Part shown: piece by piece, positions 53,290 to 61,102 of the stretch
Layout: the number at the start of each line of letters is the position of its first letter
How positions within the stretch are numbered: position 1 is the stretch's first letter
Source of the DNA: Fidelibacterota bacterium
GTDB taxonomy: Bacteria; Pseudomonadota; Alphaproteobacteria; Rhodospirillales; Rhodospirillaceae
Direction: 5' to 3'
Assembly (NCBI GenBank): GCA_945903705.1
Contig: CAMDOZ010000004.1
Span: 1 to 61,102, forward strand
Length of the DNA stretch: 61,102 nt
Notes under the pieces: generated by a model
What the model was told of the DNA's origin: nothing
The model's database searches: none
Seen by the model: the letters and a program-made list of their open reading frames with translations, nothing else
Position numbers and translations under genes: made by a program

Positions 53290-55064
53290 CGCCGCCGCCG
53301 CTCTTTCATGTCGCGCATGTGGTTTTGCGCGGTGATCTTGATGTCCTGGAGGCGATACCACGTCGGCGTGCCTTTTTCGAGGAGCTTATCCGCCTGCATC
53401 GTGTAACGGGCGACATCTCCGAACTGGCCGATCAGGATGGCTTTTTCCGCAGCCGCATAGGCGCTCAAGCCCTGGTTACCGGCAAGCGCGTAGGAGCGCG
53501 CCATGAGGTCCCAGGTATAGGCGTTTTCCGGATCGAGAGCGGTGGAACGCTTCAAGGTCTCCTCCGCCTCCTTGGAATAGGCGAGATCGGCGCTCTCGAT
53601 CATCGCGTGGGCCTTGGCGTTCAGGATCTCCGTCGCGTTCGGCATGTACCTGAGCGCCTCGCGATAGGCGATGACGGCCTCCTCGGTCTTGCTGCGTGAA
53701 AGCTGCATGTCGCCTTTGATCTGCCAGAAGTATGGATCCTGCGGACGATCCTTCAGAAGATCGTCGACGAGAGGAATGGCCTTATCGAACTGCCCGCGGC
53801 GGTAATAGGCGATCGCGCGCCCGTAGCGTGCGGGAACCGATTTGTCGGTTTCTGGATAGCGCTGCAGCGTCGCGTATTGCGGCTTCAGAAAGGCATATAA
53901 CTTCGCGACCATCCGCTGGTGGCGTTCTTCGCGGTCCGGAGTCTTCTGCCCGTCTTCGAACGGTGTGTCGAAGAAGGCGCGCATCATTGCGCGTGCGTCT
54001 TCCGGCGGCATGGCTCGCGCGCCCAGGGCCAGCACATTCGCGTTGTTTTGCGCGCGTGCCGCGCGGGCGGTGGGTTCGTCGCGCACCACGGCAGGGCGCA
54101 CACCCGCACGCGGGTTGGCGGCCATCGTGCTGGCGATGCCGGTGCCGGCGCCGTTGACGACAACTCCGGCCTTGGCCGATTGGGTCTCCACCGCCTTGGC
54201 CACGACGTCGGCCGAATCCGTCGTCACCGTGCCGAGGTCCTTCACCTTGAATCCCATGCGCGCCAGATCGTCCGCGATTACCGATTTCAGCTCCACGCCG
54301 GCATGGTCGCTGGCAATAGCGATGGTATCGCCGGGCTGGGCGAGCCGCGTGTCGGGCTTCGCCGGCGCCTCGTGTTGCTTGAACGTCGAACGCTCGATAT
54401 GGGCGCGGATTGTCGCCATGCGGTCGCGGCTCATGGGGTGTGTGCGCACGTAAGGATCGCCGCGGTCGGTGATCAGCAGTTCTTCGCCGGCGAGACGGTT
54501 GAAGAACGCATAGAGTCCTTCCGCCGATTGATTGCTGCCTTCCAAAGCCTGCAGCGCGAACTGATCGGCACGGCTTTCGACGCCGCGGCTGAACGAAAGG
54601 TATTCGCCGATGGCCGCGCGCTGGCCACCCATCATCAAGGCGATGCCCAGGTCCGGGCTTCCGGCGGCGATGCCGGCCGCGACGCCCAGAAGTGTGGCCA
54701 GGAGCGAGATGGCGGTCGGCGCGACGGTGCCGTCTCCATGGGTGACGACGTGGCCTCCCGCGACGTGACCGATTTCATGGGCCAGGACGCCGATCACTTC
54801 GTTGGAGTTCTGGGCCTTAAGGATGAGACCGGTATTGAACAAGATGTGGTTGCCCGCGCCGGCGCTGGCGTTGATCGAATCGTCGACCAGCAAGTTGATG
54901 TGAAGAATGTCGGGCGGCATGCCGCCGGCCTTCAGAATGGGCCGCGCGTATTCTTGCAGCGTCGCTTCGATCTCGGTGTCGGAAATGACCGTTCCCGTAG
55001 CCAGGTCCTGCGCACGGGCCCCCGGCGAGGTCGCAACCATTCCGGCCGCGACAAAAAGGGCCAC
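53286..55064 (-). CDS. secreted M48 metalloprotease fused to an RpiB-like domain and TPRs
   Basis: 592 residues with three parts. (1) BepA/YfgC-like M48 peptidase, about 20-225, zinc site HEIGH at 96-100 and Glu in ESRAD at 163-167. (2) An RpiB/LacAB-type domain, about 236-372: TIAIASDHAGVELKSVIADD, GAGTGIASTMAAN and NNANVLALGARAM. The catalytic Cys of RpiB is Ala286, the H-D pair is R308-D309, and the EHN motif is AQN, so isomerase activity is probably lost. (3) TPRs, about 385-560. A signal peptide (ALFVAAGMVATSPGARAQ) sends it to the periplasm. GTG 55064 is the only usual start, but CTG 55103 with a GGAAGG site would give a better basic signal (TNISSFSRFQRVV). BepA normally lacks part 2. 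The stop lies inside repeat copy 2. Confidence 0.9.
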   Translation of the reverse strand: MALFVAAGMVATSPGARAQDLATGTVISDTEIEATLQEYARPILKAGGMPPDILHINLLVDDSINASAGAGNHILFNTGLILKAQNSNEVIGVLAHEIGHVAGGHVVTHGDGTVAPTAISLLATLLGVAAGIAAGSPDLGIALMMGGQRAAIGEYLSFSRGVESRADQFALQALEGSNQSAEGLYAFFNRLAGEELLITDRGDPYVRTHPMSRDRMATIRAHIERSTFKQHEAPAKPDTRLAQPGDTIAIASDHAGVELKSVIADDLARMGFKVKDLGTVTTDSADVVAKAVETQSAKAGVVVNGAGTGIASTMAANPRAGVRPAVVRDEPTARAARAQNNANVLALGARAMPPEDARAMMRAFFDTPFEDGQKTPDREERHQRMVAKLYAFLKPQYATLQRYPETDKSVPARYGRAIAYYRRGQFDKAIPLVDDLLKDRPQDPYFWQIKGDMQLSRSKTEEAVIAYREALRYMPNATEILNAKAHAMIESADLAYSKEAEETLKRSTALDPENAYTWDLMARSYALAGNQGLSAYAAAEKAILIGQFGDVARYTMQADKLLEKGTPTWYRLQDIKITAQNHMRDMKERRRR

Positions 55065-55229
55065 GACGCGCTGAAAACGGGAAAACGAGCTGATGTTCGT
55101 CAGAGGAAACCTTCCACGCCTTGAAAAGAGGTACGGGAACCGCCGTGCCGGCCTAGCTTATCAGCCCTTTCGGCCCCTCGTCTTGAGACCGGTGCTGCGA
55201 ATACATGCGAATTGTGTCATTTTCCCGCC

Positions 55230-56180
55230 ATGGGGCCTCTCTACAAATGCGTAATCATCCTTTCTTTTCTGACCCTTGCGGGAGTGCTTGGGGGCTGTGA
55301 CGGCCTGCCGCCGGTCCGGTTTCAGCTCGGCGGCCTGCAGGGCTCGGAAAACGCTGAATATGTGCGTCCGCCGCCCCGCCCGGATATGCAGGTGGTCACG
55401 TCCGATCGTGAGGCCGCTGCGGTTGCAAGAGAGATCCTTCTCGCCAAAGGAAGCGCGGCCGACGCGGCGGTCGGATTGGGCTTTACGCTGTCCGTGACCG
55501 CGCCCTCGTCGGTAAGCATCATCGGCGGAGGCGTCTGTGTGGCGCGGGACGCGAAGGGCGCCCTTGAAGCGGTCGATTTCAGGACTGCCCGCCTCGGCCG
55601 CGGCCTCTTGGGGCTCCATGCGAAGTTCGGAACGAGGCCGTGGTCCAGCCTGGTCATCTCGGCCGAAACTTTGGCGCGATTTGGTCATCGCGTGTCGCCG
55701 GCTCTCGCCGACGACATCGCCAAATACGGTGGCGTGCTCGCGAGCGACACAAGGGGCCTTCAGCAGTTCATGACCGCCGAACGGCGCCTTATCGCCGCGG
55801 GCGACGACTGGCGGCAGCCGCGCCTTTCGGACACGCTTGCGAAGATCCGCACGCCGCGTTTCCTCGATGGCAATCCTCCGACGTGGGGTGTGCCCGTGTA
55901 CAAACCCTATGAAACGGCGCTTTCGCCGGGAACGACTGGATTTGCGGTTGCCGACGACGCGGGCGCCGCGGTGGCCTGCGCGCTCACCATGGGCCGGCCG
56001 TTCGGTCTCGGCAGCATGACACGAGACGGCGGATTTCTATTCCCTGCGTCCTCGCCCCAGGATGCCATCCTCGATCAGCTTGCCCTGGCTTTCTTGACCT
56101 GCCTTAAGCAAGGCGGAGAACCGGACAAGGATGCAGCGCGTTGTCCTGCGCCGTCCTCCACCTTCAGTCTTATGCCCTAG
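55230..56180 (+). CDS. miniature gamma-glutamyltransferase-family lipoprotein
   Basis: 316 residues from ATG 55230 (MGPLYKCVIILSFLTLAG), lipobox LGGC. The mature part follows the gamma-glutamyltransferase large-subunit pattern: MQVVTSDREAAAVAREILLA, KGSAADAAVGLGFTLSVTAP, SIIGGGVCVARDAKG and EAVDFRTAR. A nucleophile-like SPGTTGFAVADDAGAAVACA near residue 250 recalls the autoprocessing site, where GGT has TTHFSV; here His is Gly. At about 300 residues it is near half of normal GGT length, lacking most of the middle. May be inactive or a specialised peptidase. A PLP aminotransferase follows 10 bases later. Confidence 0.8.
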   Translation: MGPLYKCVIILSFLTLAGVLGGCDGLPPVRFQLGGLQGSENAEYVRPPPRPDMQVVTSDREAAAVAREILLAKGSAADAAVGLGFTLSVTAPSSVSIIGGGVCVARDAKGALEAVDFRTARLGRGLLGLHAKFGTRPWSSLVISAETLARFGHRVSPALADDIAKYGGVLASDTRGLQQFMTAERRLIAAGDDWRQPRLSDTLAKIRTPRFLDGNPPTWGVPVYKPYETALSPGTTGFAVADDAGAAVACALTMGRPFGLGSMTRDGGFLFPASSPQDAILDQLALAFLTCLKQGGEPDKDAARCPAPSSTFSLMP

Positions 56181-56190
56181 GAACTTTTTT

Positions 56191-57348
56191 ATGTCGTTTA
56201 AGGTTGCCCAGCGTGGCGTCGTCCCTCCGTTTATCGTCATGGACGTGATGAGGGACGCCACCCTGCTCGAAGCCGCCGGGCGCAGCATCATTCACCTCGA
56301 GGTCGGTCAGCCGTCGACGGGCATGCCGAAGAAAGCTGCCGCGCGCGTGGCGGAGCTGCTCGCCGGGTCCGATCCGCTGGGCTACACCGTGGCGGCGGGC
56401 ATCCCCGCGCTCGCGGCGCGCATTTCGCGCTACTACGCCGACGAACACGGCGTGAGCGTTGCGCAGGATCGCGTCTTCGGCACCATTGGATCCTCCGCGG
56501 CCTTCGTGCTCGCGTTCTTGTGCGCGTTCGAAGCGGGCGATCGTGTGGCGCTGGCCTCGCCCGGGTACCCGGCGTATCGACACATCCTCAAGAGCCTTGG
56601 CGTTGTGCCCGAACTCATCGCCGTCGACGCGGCCACGCACTATCAGCTCACGGTCGATCACCTGAAGAAGCTGCCGAAGCTTCCGCACGGACTGATCATC
56701 GCGAGCCCGGCCAATCCCACCGGTTCCATCATGCCGGAAGACGCCTTCAGGGACTTGGCGCAGTTCTGCGACAAGAACGGAATCCGTCTGATTTCGGACG
56801 AGATCTATCACGGCATCACCTACGGACCGAAGGTGAGCGTAGCCTCGGCGATCTCCGACAGCGCCATCGTCGTCAACAGCTTCTCCAAGTACTTCAGCAT
56901 GACGGGCTGGCGCATGGGCTGGCTCGTGATCCCCGAGGATCTCAAGCGGCCGATGGAATGCCTCGCGCAGAACCTGTTCATCTCGCCGCCGACAGTGGCG
57001 CAGTATGGCGCGCTGTTCGCCATCGACTGCAAAGACGAACTCGACGCCAATGTTGCCCGCTACGCCCGCAACCGTACGGTGCTGCTCGAACACTTGCCGG
57101 AACTCGGGTTCGAAAAGTTCGCCCCCGCGGACGGTGCGTTCTACATTTATGCCGACATCGCTGGACTCAGCGACAATTCGGAAGAATTTTGCCGGCGACT
57201 CCTCCACGAGGCGGGCGTCGCCATCACGCCGGGCATCGACTTCGATCCTTTCCACGGGCGGCATTTCGTCCGCTTCTCATTCGCAGGTTCGACCGCCGAC
57301 ATGGAAGAGGCGTGCGCGCGTTTGAAAAAATGGCGGCAGAGGAAGTAG
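56191..57348 (+). CDS. class I/II PLP aminotransferase
   Basis: 385 residues from ATG 56191 (MSFKVAQRGVVPPFIVMDVM); the frame opens earlier inside the previous gene. Motifs: HLEVGQPSTGMPKKA, IGSSAAFVLAFLCAFEAGD, ASPANPTGSIMPEDAF, RLISDEIYHGITYG and the PLP Lys in VVNSFSKYFSMTGWRMGWLV. Similar to aspartate/aromatic aminotransferases of the AspB group; substrate not determinable. Follows the GGT-like gene closely and precedes a LysE-type exporter by 3 bases, so they may form an operon. Confidence 0.93.
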   Translation: MSFKVAQRGVVPPFIVMDVMRDATLLEAAGRSIIHLEVGQPSTGMPKKAAARVAELLAGSDPLGYTVAAGIPALAARISRYYADEHGVSVAQDRVFGTIGSSAAFVLAFLCAFEAGDRVALASPGYPAYRHILKSLGVVPELIAVDAATHYQLTVDHLKKLPKLPHGLIIASPANPTGSIMPEDAFRDLAQFCDKNGIRLISDEIYHGITYGPKVSVASAISDSAIVVNSFSKYFSMTGWRMGWLVIPEDLKRPMECLAQNLFISPPTVAQYGALFAIDCKDELDANVARYARNRTVLLEHLPELGFEKFAPADGAFYIYADIAGLSDNSEEFCRRLLHEAGVAITPGIDFDPFHGRHFVRFSFAGSTADMEEACARLKKWRQRK

Positions 57349-57351
57349 CGC

Positions 57352-57981
57352 GTGCTTGGAATCCACAGCTACTTGCTCTTCCTCGTCACCGGGATTCTCC
57401 TCATTCTCGCGCCCGGCCAGGATACCATGTTCATCATCGGCCGAAGCCTCACCGGCGGTCAGCGGGCAGGGATTGCGGCGGCCCTCGGAGTCTCCGTGGG
57501 CAGTGTGTTCCACACACTGGCAGCGGCGCTAGGCCTATCGGCGATCCTTGCAACGTCGGCGACCGCGTTCACAGTGGTGAAGCTCGTCGGTGCCGCCTAC
57601 CTGATCTATCTCGGCGTGCAGCTCCTGCGCACCAAAACGGATGCGCCGCTTGAGCTGAACGCCGCGTCCACGGCGGCAACCCCGAGATCCGCCTTTGCGC
57701 AAGGCATCCTCACTAATGTTCTCAATCCGAAAGTCGCGCTGTTCTTCCTGGCGCTCCTGCCGCAGTTCATCGATCCGGCGAGCAGCACGAAAACCCTCGC
57801 GTTCCTCGCGCTCGGCGCCACGTTCGTCACCCTCGGCACGGTTTGGTGTTTAGTGCTCGCGGTCGGAGCCGCCCGTGCGCGCGGATTCCTTATGCGCAAA
57901 CCGGCGTTCAGGGTCTGGATTGACCGCGTGACGGGAGCGCTTTTCCTGCTCCTCGGTCTTAGACTCGCGTGGATGAAATAA
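57352..57981 (+). CDS. LysE/RhtB family amino-acid exporter
   Basis: 209 residues, GTG 57352. Six membrane helices with the family patterns LILAPGQDTMFIIGRSLTGG, AGIAAALGVSVGSVFHTLAA, VKLVGAAYLIYLGVQLLR, FAQGILTNVLNPKVALFFLA and the C-terminal VWIDRVTGALFLLLGLRLA. Exports amino acids or related small molecules across the inner membrane. Start follows the aminotransferase stop by 3 bases. Confidence 0.94.
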   Translation: MLGIHSYLLFLVTGILLILAPGQDTMFIIGRSLTGGQRAGIAAALGVSVGSVFHTLAAALGLSAILATSATAFTVVKLVGAAYLIYLGVQLLRTKTDAPLELNAASTAATPRSAFAQGILTNVLNPKVALFFLALLPQFIDPASSTKTLAFLALGATFVTLGTVWCLVLAVGAARARGFLMRKPAFRVWIDRVTGALFLLLGLRLAWMK

Positions 57982-57982
57982 G

Positions 57983-58372
57983 CTAGCGCTGCTCTTCATA
58001 CAGCGGCAGGCCGTCACTCAGTTTTACGCAATCCAACTTCGTGGACGTGAAGATGTGATATTCCGGCGGGACAGCCTCGGGATCATCCAGGCTGGCCGTC
58101 GTGACGTCGATCTCGCCGGCAAGCCGGTCATCCTGAAACGTGACCTGTGTGCCGCAGATCGGGCAGAACCCCCGCCTTCCGATCGCGCTGGACTGGTACG
58201 ACGTGAGGGTTCCGCGAACGAGGACGAAGTCCGCTTTCGCAACGGAGAACCACGCCACCATCGGCGCCCCTGTGGTGCGGCGGCAGATGGAACAGTGGCA
58301 AATCGATCGATTATACGCCCGCCCGCTCGCCCGGTAGCGAACCCGGCCGCAGTGACATCCGCCTTCAAGCAT
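57983..58372 (-). CDS. GFA/CENP-V family zinc protein
   Basis: 129 residues. Zinc Cys pattern: GGCHCGRVRYRA, ICHCSICRRTTGAP, and FCPICGTQVTF; further landmarks IDVTTASLDDP and the end HIFTSTKLDCVKL. Members are named after glutathione-dependent formaldehyde-activating enzyme Gfa, although most are of unknown activity. Converges with the LysE gene, one base apart. Confidence 0.92.
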   Translation of the reverse strand: MLEGGCHCGRVRYRASGRAYNRSICHCSICRRTTGAPMVAWFSVAKADFVLVRGTLTSYQSSAIGRRGFCPICGTQVTFQDDRLAGEIDVTTASLDDPEAVPPEYHIFTSTKLDCVKLSDGLPLYEEQR

Positions 58373-58455
58373 GGGCGTCTCCGTTCTTCGGCTGAAAATG
58401 CGTTCCCCCCGCGCGCGAGATCGCGGCGGGGAGGTGCATCAAGAACGTAGTGCTC

Positions 58456-61102
58456 TTAGGTCTTGTTCGACCACCAGCCTTTGCGTGGCGGACCGGAAGG
58501 TTCCGGCTCTGCTTGCGGCTGCGCTTGCATCACCGGAGCCGGGACAGGATCCGGCCGGGCTTCAACGCGAGGCTCGGCGCGCGGCGGTTCCGCCCGTTGT
58601 TCAGGTGGGCGCGGTTCGGCCGGGCGACCCAGCACGCCTTCCTTGATCGCGCGGAAGAATCGTGACGGACCGTTGCCGTTGCGGACCTCAGCGGCGCCGT
58701 CAACACCCGCGAGATCAACGTGCGCTGGAGCAGTCGTAGGTTCTGGGGCCGGGGTATGCATTTCCGGCCAAGGACCGGCGTTCGGCTGCGCGTTGCTGTC
58801 GGATTGTGATGTCTCGCCGCCCACGGTGCTCTGATGTTCGCCGCCATGGCGCTCTCCACCGAGGTGCTCGCCGCCTTGCTGTTCACCGGGTTCACCATTG
58901 CCGCGGCGACGGCGCCGTCCGCCGCGGCGGCCTCTGCGTCGGCGGCGGGCTTCACCGTCGCGGCCCTGAGGCTCGGGCCTGCCGGACTCTTGCCCTTCGG
59001 CGCGCGGTTGACCGTCCTGAACGGCATCCGGGCTTTCTGCACTCTGTTCGCCTTCGGCGCGCGGCCCCTCTTGGCGTTGCCCCTCTGGGCGGGGCCCGTC
59101 GTGACGTTGACCCTCGTGACGTTGACCTTCATGACGCTGACCATCATGACGTTCATGGCGCGGGCCATCTCCGCGGTCTTCGCCACCGCGGCCGCGGCGT
59201 CTCTTGCGCCGGCGCTTGCGGCGCGCGCCGTCTTCTTCGCTCTCGCCGCGCGGTTGGCCGTCGTTCCGCGGTTGCCCGTGGCTGCGTGGCTCCGACGCGG
59301 CCGCTTCTTCCTCGGACTCGGCGTCGTCGGTCGCTTCGTCTTCTTCTTCAGGCTCAGGCGGCGCGATTTCGCGTACCGGCGGCGGCAGCTCTCGCGCTTC
59401 GCCTTCGCCGGGTCCGCGCATCGACTTCACGCGGTCGAGACGCAGGTTCGGCGGGATGAGGTGGGGATCGCCCAGGACGAAGATCTTGAGGCCGTAGCGG
59501 GCTTCGATGATCGCCAAGGCTTCGCGCTTGTAGTTGAGCAGGTAGAGGGCGACGTCGGGGTGAACCGTAATAGTTACTTCGCTCGAGCGCTGCCGCACGC
59601 CTTCTTCTTCCAGCATGCGCAGCGAGTGTACGGCGGCCGATTCCGTCGAGCGGATCATGCCCGTGCCGGCACAGTGCGAGCAGGGCCGGAAATTGGCTTC
59701 GATCAAGCTGGGGCGCAGGCGTTGGCGCGAAAGCTCCAAGAGGCCGAAGTGGCTGATGCGGCCCACTTGGATCCGGGCGCGGTCGGCCTTCAGCGCTTCC
59801 TTCAGCTTCCGCTCAACCGCGTGATTATTGCGGTTGTCTTCCATGTCGATGAAGTCGATGACGATCAGGCCCGCGAGGTCGCGCAACCTCAGCTGCCGTG
59901 CGATTTCCTCGGCGGCTTCCATGTTCGTCTTGAACGCCGTTTCCTCGATGTGCCGTTCCTTGGTGGCGCGGCCCGAGTTTACGTCGATGGCGACAAGCGC
60001 TTCGGTCTGCGCGAAGACGATCGATCCACCTGAACGCAACTGAACGACTGGGCTGTTGATGGACTCCATCTGCGTTTCCACCTGGTAGCGGTGGTACAGC
60101 GGAATGATGTCGTCCTTGTAGCGCTGGACCTTCTTGGCATGGCTCGGTGTGAGCATGCGCATGAAGTCCTTGGCGGTCTTGTAGCCTTCTTCGCCGTCGA
60201 CCCACACTTCCTCGAGGTCGCGGCTGTAGATGTCGCGGATCGCGCGTTTGATCAGGCTGGCTTCTTCATGGATCAGCGCGGGCGCCCGGCTCTGCATCGT
60301 CACTTCGCGGATGCTGTTCCACGTGCGCTGCAGATACTCGTAGTCGCGATTGATTTCGGCCCGGCTCCGTTCGGAGCCGGCGGTGCGCAGAATCACACCC
60401 ATATTGGCCGGCAGCTCGAGATCGCCGAGGATCTGCTTGAGGCGCCGGCGGTCCTGGGCGCTGGTGATTTTGCGCGACACCCCGCCGCCACGCACCGAGT
60501 TCGGCATCAGCACGCAATAACGTCCGGCGAGCGACAGGTAGGTAGTGAGCGCGGCGCCCTTATTGCCGCGTTCTTCCTTCACCACCTGGATCAGCATGAT
60601 CTGGCGGCGCTTGATGACTTCCTGGATCTTGTAGTGGCGCGAGGCGACGAAGCGGCGACGGCCGCTGTCATCCCGGCCTTCTTCCTCTTCATCGTCATCG
60701 CCGCCGACGGTTTCCACGACCGACTTTTCGCGCCGTTGCGGCGCGTCGCCGTTGCCGTTTTCCCCGTTGGCGTTTTCTCCACCGCCGTTTTCGCCGGCGC
60801 CATTCTCCGCGCCGGTGTTTTCGCCGGTGGTTTCGATGCCGGGCTCGGCGCCTTCCGCTAGGCCGCCATTTTCGCCGGCGGCGGACTCGGACGCGCCTTC
60901 CGCGGCGGCATCGTTATGCGCTGTATCGTCGTGATCGGCCTCGTCATGGTGGTCGTCGTGATGCTCGTCGTGCTCGTCGTCGGACGGCAGAGCGGATGTG
61001 ATCGCCGGCGGAATGAAGGCGAGCGGGATCGCGTCGCCGTCGTGGTGGTCGTCATGCCCATGATCGTGTTGGTGGTCATCCGCGTGATGATCGTGATGGT
61101 CA
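58456..61102 (-). CDS. rne: ribonuclease E, 5' end outside window
   Basis: The frame is open from 58456 to the window edge on the minus strand, about 882 residues, and lacks the N-terminus. From the edge inward: a His/Asp-rich stretch (DHQHDHGHDDHHDGD), an Asn/Gly/Glu-rich stretch (GENANGENGNGD), then HYKIQEVIKRRQIMLIQVVK, RNase H-like and catalytic DNase I-like regions with IVFAQTEALVAIDVNSGR and LIVIDFIDMEDNRNNHAV (catalytic Asp), zinc-link CSHCAGTG, and a C-terminal tail that is Arg/Gly/Glu-rich with a tandem HDGQRHEGQRHEGQ repeat, ending PPRKGWWSNKT. The insertion sits in the S1 region, as in other alphaproteobacterial RNase E. Central enzyme of mRNA decay. Confidence 0.96.
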   Translation of the reverse strand, partial: DHHDHHADDHQHDHGHDDHHDGDAIPLAFIPPAITSALPSDDEHDEHHDDHHDEADHDDTAHNDAAAEGASESAAGENGGLAEGAEPGIETTGENTGAENGAGENGGGENANGENGNGDAPQRREKSVVETVGGDDDEEEEGRDDSGRRRFVASRHYKIQEVIKRRQIMLIQVVKEERGNKGAALTTYLSLAGRYCVLMPNSVRGGGVSRKITSAQDRRRLKQILGDLELPANMGVILRTAGSERSRAEINRDYEYLQRTWNSIREVTMQSRAPALIHEEASLIKRAIRDIYSRDLEEVWVDGEEGYKTAKDFMRMLTPSHAKKVQRYKDDIIPLYHRYQVETQMESINSPVVQLRSGGSIVFAQTEALVAIDVNSGRATKERHIEETAFKTNMEAAEEIARQLRLRDLAGLIVIDFIDMEDNRNNHAVERKLKEALKADRARIQVGRISHFGLLELSRQRLRPSLIEANFRPCSHCAGTGMIRSTESAAVHSLRMLEEEGVRQRSSEVTITVHPDVALYLLNYKREALAIIEARYGLKIFVLGDPHLIPPNLRLDRVKSMRGPGEGEARELPPPVREIAPPEPEEEDEATDDAESEEEAAASEPRSHGQPRNDGQPRGESEEDGARRKRRRKRRRGRGGEDRGDGPRHERHDGQRHEGQRHEGQRHDGPRPEGQRQEGPRAEGEQSAESPDAVQDGQPRAEGQESGRPEPQGRDGEARRRRRGRRGGRRRRRGNGEPGEQQGGEHLGGERHGGEHQSTVGGETSQSDSNAQPNAGPWPEMHTPAPEPTTAPAHVDLAGVDGAAEVRNGNGPSRFFRAIKEGVLGRPAEPRPPEQRAEPPRAEPRVEARPDPVPAPVMQAQPQAEPEPSGPPRKGWWSNKT

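Noticed and set aside
59085-59165. Repeats resembling a CRISPR array
   Set aside because: Units are about 15 bp without unique spacers and lie inside the rne reading frame.
58834-60033. 399-aa plus-strand frame with hydrophobic repeats opposite rne
   Set aside because: Apparent membrane-like stretches come from the antisense of the Arg/Gly/Glu-rich tail; the rne frame is clearly real.

Overview
This window comes from an alphaproteobacterium with a GC-rich, tightly packed chromosome. Evidence for the class: the gene order aroQ-accB-accC / aat / DUF2155 / MlaD / NDUFA12; a SUF-only Fe-S operon led by an Rrf2 regulator; a vitamin B12-dependent ribonucleotide reductase; a HIG1-type twin-membrane protein; and an RNase E with a large insertion in its S1 region. 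I cannot name the genus. No phage, integrase, transposase, CRISPR array or rRNA was found. There is one tRNA (tRNA-Val, GAC), one TPP riboswitch, two very good sigma-54 promoters and three palindromic repeat elements.

Layout. 1-1102: end of an M61 peptidase and a small secreted DUF6491-like protein. 1260-9540: a zinc region. On the minus strand zur, znuC, znuB and then a KdpD/KdpE-like two-component pair follow each other closely; kdpD is truncated at its N-terminus and frameshifted. On the plus strand znuA, a small Cys/His protein and the zinc TonB receptor znuD run divergently from a perfect 17-bp palindrome that fits a Zur box. 9547-10269: an orphan formyltransferase. 10374-16864: Rrf2-sufBCDSU-sufT-sufA, mostly with stop/start overlaps. 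16875-21724: a response regulator, HIG1 protein, an unknown protein, N-formylglutamate amidohydrolase, tRNA-Val, a PEP-CTERM protein behind a sigma-54 promoter, and a serine hydrolase. 21862-24970: valine catabolism (acyl-CoA dehydrogenase, 3-hydroxyisobutyryl-CoA hydrolase, MmsB). 24993-33692: two unknown proteins, ParE, YciA thioesterase, a FemAB-like acyltransferase, RidA, SerA, AsmA.

33697-40847: a TonB receptor, a protein with the fold signature of CD-NTase/OAS nucleotidyltransferases but a degenerate active site, and NrdJ behind paired NrdR-like boxes and DnaA-box-like sites. 40847-46945: CreA, a PRC-barrel lipoprotein, NDUFA12, two tandem MCE proteins, DUF2155, Aat, AccC, AccB, AroQ. 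47150-48259: TPP riboswitch with thiS-thiG. 48261-51619: an OGT/SPINDLY-type glycosyltransferase divergent from a solitary flgE with a sigma-54 promoter. 51627-58372: DUF2786-like protein, DsbA-like oxidoreductase, a pair of inverted palindromic elements, a secreted M48 metalloprotease fused to an inactive-looking RpiB sugar-phosphate isomerase domain and TPRs, a miniature gamma-glutamyltransferase lipoprotein, an aminotransferase, a LysE exporter and a GFA protein. 58456-61102: RNase E, running off the window.

The most unusual items are the periplasmic M48-RpiB-TPR fusion (53286-55064), the pseudo-nucleotidyltransferase (35767-36738), the zinc regulon joined to a KdpDE-like pair, and the two bulged inverted repeats, one of which supplies the stop codon of the M48 gene.
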